NCBI RefSeq assembly: GCF_029784155.1
Contig: NC_073693.1
Location: forward strand, 336,552,023 to 336,616,022
Reading direction: 5' to 3'
Origin: Uranotaenia lowii
Taxonomy: Eukaryota > Arthropoda > Insecta > Diptera > Culicidae
DNA: 64,000 nt
Within the stretch, counting starts at the first letter, position 1; each line of letters starts with the position of its first letter. A program made the position numbers and the translations under genes. Of this stretch, positions 57,109 through 64,000 are shown piece by piece. Under the pieces are notes generated by a model, which was not told where the DNA came from, did not search any database, and saw nothing but the letters and a program-made list of their open reading frames with translations.

Positions 57109-58879
57109 GTAATTTGCGATGCGTAGATTTCCTTTCACCTAAAACAATATTCCGGGATGATCTAAATCCAATATAGCTCGTCTAAACGAGAGTGGATAAG
57201 GGTAGATGGGTAGAGGGGATAAATTTCTTTCCCGGGTCTCTGGTAACGAATCCATTTCCTCCGAAATCGGTGCAAATATCGAGCTCTGATACTATCTTTG
57301 GATGATTTGAATCGAACCGTCTCGTTTTTAGTTGGAAAAGGCCAAAGGAAATGGGGAGGGGAGTTTGGAGGAGCAGTGAATCTACTTCTATTCAGATAAG
57401 CATCATTGAACGGCTTTATTTTTGCTATGCCAAGAGAAGAGGCCGGCTTTCTTGCTTGACAAATCGAAATCGGGGCGTGTCGGTGTGCCTTTGGGGCAGG
57501 CCGGTCTTCCGACATTTTCTTGAGTTACACGATGTAGTAATTCAAAACGGTTGGCTCGAAAGGCATTTCAAACTGTAACCAGATCGGTGAGGTAATTGAG
57601 ATAGAGAAATACTCTAGCAGCTGTTTATTTGTCATTTGAATTGCTTCCTACATCTTGTTAGTACCTACAAATGAAATAAGTTGGGATCATGTACTAATCA
57701 TGTATTAATATTTTAAGCAATCATTTTCAATAGTAAGCGACTTATTTTTCAAATTAAGAATAAATGAAAAACATAAAAAAAAGTTCTTTTAATTTGAGCA
57801 ATTCTCACCAAAATTAAGTGACAACCTAGAAAAACGATTTTTTTCTATCATAATTCACGTTAAGTTAAATTTCATATTTTTCTCATCAGGGTGAACAAAA
57901 CTACTTCTAAAAATTTATTAAAAGCATCAAAGATGAGATTGATCTGTGGCCGGCCTGAGATATGAGCTTTTTTTTTATTCGAAATAATAAATTCCCACTG
58001 ATACAAGTAAATGGCTCTCTTAAAAGGAATATTCTTCCACTGAGATTCATTTTAACAAATATTGTTATTTCCTTCATTACATAAATATTGATTCTCAGTA
58101 AAAAGAATATTGAAAATCATTAAAGTACACCTGATATGCACTTAAAATATGCATAGCTGATTATGCTTACTGCTTACATTCATGCTTGTCTACACCTGCA
58201 AGAAAAATTTATATCAGCTCGGAAAGTTCAGTATTGTAAACCCATTCGAAACAGCTGCGTTTTCAGTATCTAATTTAACGTTTTTCCAATTTTAATTTCA
58301 AAACCTTACACAATTAAAAGCCACAAGCTTGTTATGAGCTTCCAATAAAGACAAGTGTCGCCAAGCTTAATAGGATTTGGCTTATAATGTATTTTAAATA
58401 TTTTGTTGCAAAACCTAAATAGATTTTTTTTAAACTCTCTCATGTACCTCTTTCATCTCCTTTAGATGCTGAATTTTTATTTCAAAGTTATCAAGTTTTT
58501 ACTTCTTTGAACAGGTCTTTGAAACGCTAAATATTTTTTGTTGCCTTTTTTTACATAAAGATATAGTGATCGGTCGATTTGGGAGATCATTTATTATGGC
58601 TCTTAGATAGGCTGTTTATAGGTACCTATCGAATCAGCTTGACGAGTTTCTGTGTATTTGTGTGGATTAGTGTGAATTTTTGTACCGTTTGTTCTCGACG
58701 TTTTTACGAAACTGGGCTGCACAATTATATTGATTTTCATTATTGAAAAAATGAATTTTTTTCTTCAATCTATCACACTGATGTAGGGGTGTGGTGCTTT
58801 CGACATGATGACAATCGTGACAATTCTGATTATTTGATTATTTCATTAGAACTTTTATTTTCATTTCATTTGTTTTCAG
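57109..58879 (+). other. Probable intron between candidate exons
   Basis: GTAATT at the left edge and TGTTTTCAG at the right give a consistent intron of 1771 bp. The first 500 bases are less AT-rich; the rest is AT-rich and non-coding. Confidence 0.35.
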
Positions 58880-58936
58880 CCAAGCCAGCCAAGGGGTACT
58901 GTCCCGAAGTTGAATGAGTCAATCATAGCGACTTGA
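58880..58936 (+). CDS. Candidate terminal exon of an unknown host gene
   Basis: After TTTGTTTTCAG the phase-0 frame reads PSQPRGTVPKLNESIIAT and stops with TGA at 58934-58936. It continues the open frame of the exon at 57023-57108 without a phase conflict. The alternative phase gives KPAKGYCPEVE and a stop at 58917. A possible polyadenylation signal, AATAAA, lies near 59466. Evidence is splice signals and phase only. Confidence 0.38.
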   Translation, partial: PSQPRGTVPKLNESIIAT

Positions 58937-59159
58937 TTCTCACATTGTATGCTACGATAGCGATTGCAAGTCGCATCTTTCCTCTGAGAAGAGGAAAACG
59001 ATACGGAAACCGGACGATGTTCACTATCTCATCATTTCACATGCCGTTCGTGCTCAGGAAGCTTTTTCCTGAGAACGAACGTCAGGAAAAATTTGGACAA
59101 ATGCTACTCATTCGTCCCGAGAGTTATTTTACGAAAAATGTGCAAACAGTTCTTACATG

Positions 59160-59639
59160 AGAGCAGACATTTCAGTGCCGTTTCATAAATGGAATGCGAC
59201 ACTTGACTTAATCTATAAAAATCTAAATAATTCTTAACGTTTTTCCAGTCCAATGTACAGCTCAAATATTGATTCCAGACAAAACCTTCAAGTTTGTTGC
59301 TTTAGTGTACAGAAAACAGGTGGATTTTCAGTGGCAAGAAAAATACAAGTTTTTGAAACTCATTGTTATTTTTCTGAAATTTTTTTTTGATATTCTAGAA
59401 GGAGCCCTAAAAACTGATTCTACTTGTTTTTTTTTACAGATTTGTAAAAGAGAAAGTCATAGTGAAATAAAATTTAAATTCATCAAAGACTTTCACCTTT
59501 AATTTAATATTTTTTCGTAATTACAAAACGTCGAAGATTCATCTGGCATCTAGAATCGAGCATTGTTTGATAAAGTTAAGGCCCACGCAAAATGCACTCA
59601 AATGCAAAATGGTCAATAAACTCTCAGGCTAAAAAATTC
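59160..59639. other. AT-rich tract, nothing recognised
   Basis: It follows the candidate terminal exon and could be its 3' UTR or intergenic DNA. No further frame is convincing. Confidence 0.35.
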
Positions 59640-60037
59640 AATGATGTTTTTATTAAACTTGACAGATTTTAAAAAATCATCAAAAACAACACATTTGACA
59701 AAGATGAGAAAAATTGTCAAAAAAATATGAGATTTACAAATTTCTAGAAATCGACTAAATTAAAAAATTATGAAAAATGACAAAATCGACAAAAATTGAA
59801 AAAAAAAAATATTACGGAATTGACTAAATTAACAATAGAAAAAATTGAGAAAAAAAACGAACCGACAAAATGACCGATGACCTGGCATGGAAAAATTATA
59901 CAAATTAACAAAAAGAAAAAAAAACTGGCAAAAAATAAAAAGATACAATTTGAAAATTTGACCAAATTGACATGCTTGAAAAATAAGAACAATTTGACGA
60001 ACATTACAAACTGATAAAAAAAAAATTGAAAGAATTC
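59640..60037 (+). repeat. Decayed satellite edge
   Basis: GACAAA, TTGACAAA, ATTGACTAAATT and AAAATGACAAAATCGACAAA-like words occur at irregular spacing and become denser toward 60038. They look like satellite units that have drifted. No gene is present. Confidence 0.6.
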
Positions 60038-60520
60038 ACAAAAATGACCAAAATGACAAAAATGACAAAAATGACAAAAATGACAAAAATGACAAAAATG
60101 ACAAAAATGACAAAAATGACAAAAATGACAAAAATGACAAAAATGACAAAAATGACAAAAATGACAAAAATGACAAAAATGACAAAAATGACAAAAATGA
60201 CAAAAATGACAAAAATGACAAAAATGACAAAAATGACAAAAATGACAAAAATGACAAAAATGACAAAAATGACAAAAATGACAAAAATGACAAAAATGAC
60301 AAAAATGACAAAAATGACAAAAATGACAAAAATGACAAAAATGACAAAAATGACAAAAATGAAAAAAATGACAAAAATGACAAAAATGACAAAAATGACA
60401 AAAATGACAAAAATGACAAAAATGACAAAAATGACAAAAATGACAAAAATGACAAAAATTACAAAAATTACAAAAATTACAAAAATGACAAAAATGACAA
60501 AAATGACAAAAATGACAAAA
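60038..60520 (+). repeat. 9-bp satellite array 2a, unit ATGACAAAA
   Basis: About 53 units, same monomer and strand as array 1. Variants are one ATGAAAAAA unit near 60360 and three adjacent ATTACAAAA units at 60458-60484, a local block made by duplication of a variant. Confidence 0.95.
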
Positions 60521-62660
60521 ATGTCGATTTTGTCGATTTTGTCCGTTTTGTCAATTTTGTCATTTTTGTCTATTTTGTCAATTTTGTCAATTTTGTCAAT
60601 TTTGTCAATTTTGTCAATTTTGTCAATTTTGTCAATTTTGTTAATTTTGTCAATTTTGTCAATTTTGTCAATTTTGTCAATTTTGTCAACTATGTCAATT
60701 TTGTCAATTTTGTCAATTTTTTCCAACTTGTCGATTTTGTCAATTTGTCAATTTTTACAAATTTTGTCAATTTTTTCAATTTTGTCAATTTTGTCAATTT
60801 TGTCAATTTTGTCAATTTTGTCAATTTTGTCAATTTTGTCAATTTTGTCAATTTTGTCAATTTTGTCAATTTTGTCAATTTTGTCAATTTTGTCAATTTT
60901 GTCAATTTTGTCAATTTTGTCAATTTTGTCAATTTTGTCAATTTTGTCAATTTTGTCAATTTTGTCAATTTTGTCAATTTTGTCAATTTTGTCAATTTTG
61001 TCAATTTTGTCAATTTTGTCAATTTTGTCAATTTTGTCAATTTTGTCAATTTTGTCAATTTTGTCAATTTTGTCAATTTTGTCAATTTTGTCAATTTTGT
61101 CAATTTTGTAATATTTGTCAATTTTGTCAATTTTGTCACTTTTGTCAATTTTGTCAATTTTGTCAATTTTGTGAATTTTGTCAATTTTGTCAATTTTGTC
61201 AATTTTGTCACTTTTGTCAATTTTGTCAATTTTGTCAATTTTGTCAATTTTGTCAATTTTGTCAATTTTGTCAATGTTGTCAATTTTGTCAATTTTGTCA
61301 ATTTTGTCAATTTTGTCAATTTTGTCAATTTTGTCAATTTTGTCAATTTTGTCAATTTTGTCAATTTTGTCAATTTTGTCAATTTTGTCAATTTTGTCAA
61401 TTTTGTCAATTTTGTCAATTTTGTCAATTTTGTCAATGTTGTCAATTTTGTCAATTTTGTCAATTTTGTCAATTTTGTCAATTTTGTCAATTTTGTCAAT
61501 TTTGTCAATTTTGTCAATTTTGTCAATTTTGTCAATTTTGTCAATTTTGTCAATTTTGTCAATTTTGTCAATTTTGTCAATTTTGTCAATTTTGTCAATT
61601 TTGTCAATTTTGTCAATTTTGTCAATTTTGTCAATTTTGTCAATTTTGTCAATTTTGTCAATTTTGTCAATTTTGTCAATTTTGTCAATTTTGTCAATTT
61701 TATCAAATTTGTCAATTTTGTCAATTTTGTCAATTTTGTCAATTTTGTCAATTTTGTCAATTTTGTCAATTTTGTCAATTTTGTCAATTTTGTCAATTTT
61801 GTCAATTTTGTCAATTTTGTCAATTTTGTCAATTTTGTCAATTTTGTCAATTTTGTCAATTTTGTCAATTTTGTCAATTTTGTCAATTTTGTCAACTTTG
61901 TCAATTTTGTCAATTTTGTCAGTTTTGTCAATTTTGTCAGTTTTGTCAATTTTGTCAATTTTGTGAATTTTGTCAATTTTGTCAATTTTGTCAATTTTGT
62001 CAACTTTGTCAATTTTGTCAATTTTGTCAATTTTGTCAATTTTGTCAATTTTGACAATTTTGTCAATTTTGTCAATTTTGTCAATTTTGTCAATTTTGTC
62101 AATTTTGTCAATTTTGTCAATTTTGTCAATTTTGTCAATTTTGTCAATTTTGTCAATTTTGTCAATTTTGTCAATTTTGTCAATTTTGTCAATTTTGTCA
62201 ATTTTGTCAATTTTGTCAATTTTGTCAATTTTGTCAATTTTGTCAATTTTGTCAATTTTGTCAATTTTGTCAATTTTGTCAATTTTGTCAATTTTGTCAA
62301 TTTTGTCAATTTTGTTAATTTTGTCAATTTTGTCAATTTTGTCAATTTCGTCAATTTCGTCAATTTTGTCAATTTTGTCAATTTTGTCAATTTTGTCAAT
62401 TTTGTCAATTTTGTCAATTTTGTCAATTTTGTCAATTTTGTCAATTTTGTCAATTTTGTCAATTTTGTCAATTTTGTCAATTTTGTCAATTTTGTCAATT
62501 TTGTCAATTTTGTCAATTTTGTCAATTTTGTCAATTTTGTCAATTTTGTCAATTTTGTCAATTTTGTCAATTTTGTCAATTTTGTCAATTTTGTCAATTT
62601 TGTCAATTTTGTCAATTTTGTCAATTTTGTCAATTTTTTCAATTTTGTCAGTTTCGTCTA
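60521..62660 (-). repeat. 9-bp satellite array 2b, unit AAAATTGAC on the minus strand
   Basis: On the plus strand the unit is GTCAATTTT, about 237 copies. Its complement AAAATTGAC differs from the array-2a unit AAAAATGAC at one base, and the orientation is inverted. The first 200 bp are mixed (GTCGATTTT, GTCCGTTTT, GTCATTTTT, GTCTATTTT). Scattered variants such as GTCACTTTT and GTGAATTTT occur between 61130 and 61980. Long open frames here are artefacts of the 9-bp period. Confidence 0.95.
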
Positions 62661-62960
62661 TTATGTCATTATTTTTTATTTGTAAGTTTTTATGTCATTT
62701 ATGATTTTTTTTAAATTTGTATCTTTTTGCCGATTAAGCTTATTTCTACATTTTTTTTTGTTTTGTTTCAATTTCTTCAAATTTGTCAATTTAAAAAAAC
62801 TGTGCAGTTTACAAAACTGATAAAATTGAAATAAAATTTTAAAATGACATACTTGTCAATAATATTTCAATAGGTAAAAATTACAAAATTGAAAACTTTA
62901 CTTAAGACAAAAAATTTTAATCGGCAGAATGAGATTATTGTCAAAACTTGCAACATTGCC
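62661..62960 (-). repeat. Decayed right edge of array 2b
   Basis: GTCATT, GTCAATTT and GACAAAAAATT words continue at lower density and with changed spacing, then disappear. Confidence 0.55.
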
Positions 62961-64000
62961 AAATTATCAAAATATTAAAAATCACTTGATAATTCGATTG
63001 ATTATTGGACCCTACTTTACCCTGAATGGTTGCATTTTACCCAATTATGTTTTCAATATAGGGGAGGAGCGGAATATTTGCGCCAATTAAGCAAAAAACT
63101 GATTTAATCAAACATTACATCGAATATGTGTACAAAAACTATATACACATAAGCAGACATCTCTTCTCCATACATTGGAGTATTTTTTTTTGTTGAAATC
63201 TCCTTCCGTTTTTGAGAAATTGATTTTTTTATAATTGTTGTCAAAATTGACGATTTTCAAACTGTGCGGGCTAAACGCGCCTATTTATGTTTAAGGTAAA
63301 ATTTCTGTTTTTTGGCAAAAGCAAAAGCTGAAGTTTTATAAAAATCTATGTCTTTTATAACTTTATGGAATAAACAAAATTTACGGTAGCCATCATATGG
63401 AGGAATTTGATTCCTAAGATAAATTTAATCATATCTGTTTTGAGATCTTCAATTTGCTCTTAAGATGTTAATTAGAGCTTAGATTTAAAGTTTTAATGAT
63501 AAAAATCATATAATTATTCTATTTAAATTTTTATTTAAGGGTAGCGGCATTTTACAAACATGATGGGGGCATACAAAAACACTCTCTTATTCCACTTTCC
63601 CATCATTATGAAACCATCAGAAAAGCTGAAAATTGTTTTACTTTTATGGTTCATTTGAATAAGAAACAAAAACCATCCAACTTTTTGTTTTGAGCTTCTT
63701 TTCGTATAATTTTTAAAAGGCAAATATTACATCAAAATGTATCAAAGCTTGTATGAATTTTTAATTTTTTTTTTAGTTTGTTAATTCATAAATTTTTTTT
63801 TTGCCTTATGTTCAAAGCGTATCACCCTCGAAATGCATTGATTAGATATGTTGTCTTGTCAGCCATTTCGTCAAACGGCCGTAGGTGCATTTCATTTCGG
63901 AGATCAATCCGGACAAACGTCATTGATGGACAAACGAAATGATTTGAAGTACAAGACTGGCCATCTTTTTCCAATTGTGTTCTTAATTTTTATTTTAAGG
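62961..64000. other. AT-rich tract, no gene seen
   Basis: TATAGGGGAGGAGCGGAATA at 63058-63077 resembles the TAGGGGAGA terminus of the MITE at 25701 and may be an end of a related element. A GC-richer stretch starts near 63860. No frame above about 62 codons. Confidence 0.4.

Noticed and set aside
60004..62704. Long open frames of Leu-Thr-Lys, Val-Asn-Phe and Ser-Ile-Leu repeats
   Set aside because: Same artefact of a 9-bp satellite; no start context, domain or flanking gene signal.

Overview
The window reads as repeat-dominated, AT-rich euchromatic or pericentromeric DNA of an insect, most likely a dipteran and plausibly a mosquito. That is an inference from the element mix: BEL/Pao and Jockey-type retroelements, a Penelope-like element, Helitrons, Tc1/mariner-, hAT- and CCCAGCAAACA-type non-autonomous elements, and long intron-like AT-rich tracts. 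There is no bacterial gene organisation, rRNA or CRISPR array. Only three short spliced-exon candidates (25634-25683, 57023-57108, 58880-58936, all + strand) suggest a host gene, and I cannot name it.

Layout: 1-1035 unique DNA; 1036-6193 a nearly pure 9-bp satellite (about 573 copies); 6194-14934 unique DNA plus small elements, including a 2.1-kb hAT-like insertion with a 9-bp target duplication that holds further elements; 14935-18090 a 22-bp tandem repeat split by a 2.6-kb palindromic element; 18830-21790 reverse-transcriptase (RT) debris, a Penelope-like tail with a hammerhead-like core, and an 80-bp tandem repeat split by a solo LTR; 24215-30130 nested non-autonomous elements next to a candidate exon, then a decayed non-LTR RT; 36160-37371 a Tc1/mariner-type palindrome; 38794-53257 a Jockey-type retrotransposon bounded by a 16-bp target duplication and interrupted by three later insertions (a 441-bp MITE, a 2252-bp Helitron and a 7280-bp BEL/Pao element); 55767-56909 a foldback-like element and a Helitron end; 57023-58936 candidate 3' exons; 60038-62660 a second 9-bp satellite that switches strand in mid-array.

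The only near-intact protein-coding system is the BEL/Pao element. Its LTRs differ at 1 of 534 positions, it has a 5-bp target duplication, and one long gag-pol frame carries protease, RT, RNase H and integrase residues. The frame breaks by one base near the integrase C-terminus. Removing the three insertions leaves about 4.45 kb for the Jockey-type element, and each insertion falls between sequences that join in the RT/endonuclease frame, so the order of events can be read: Jockey first, the other three later.

Most of the rest is the history of transposons inserting into each other and of short-period satellites expanding. The features I find most unusual are the two satellite domains, 54 kb apart, sharing one 9-bp monomer; the strand switch coupled to a one-base monomer change; and the linked marker variants inside the first array.
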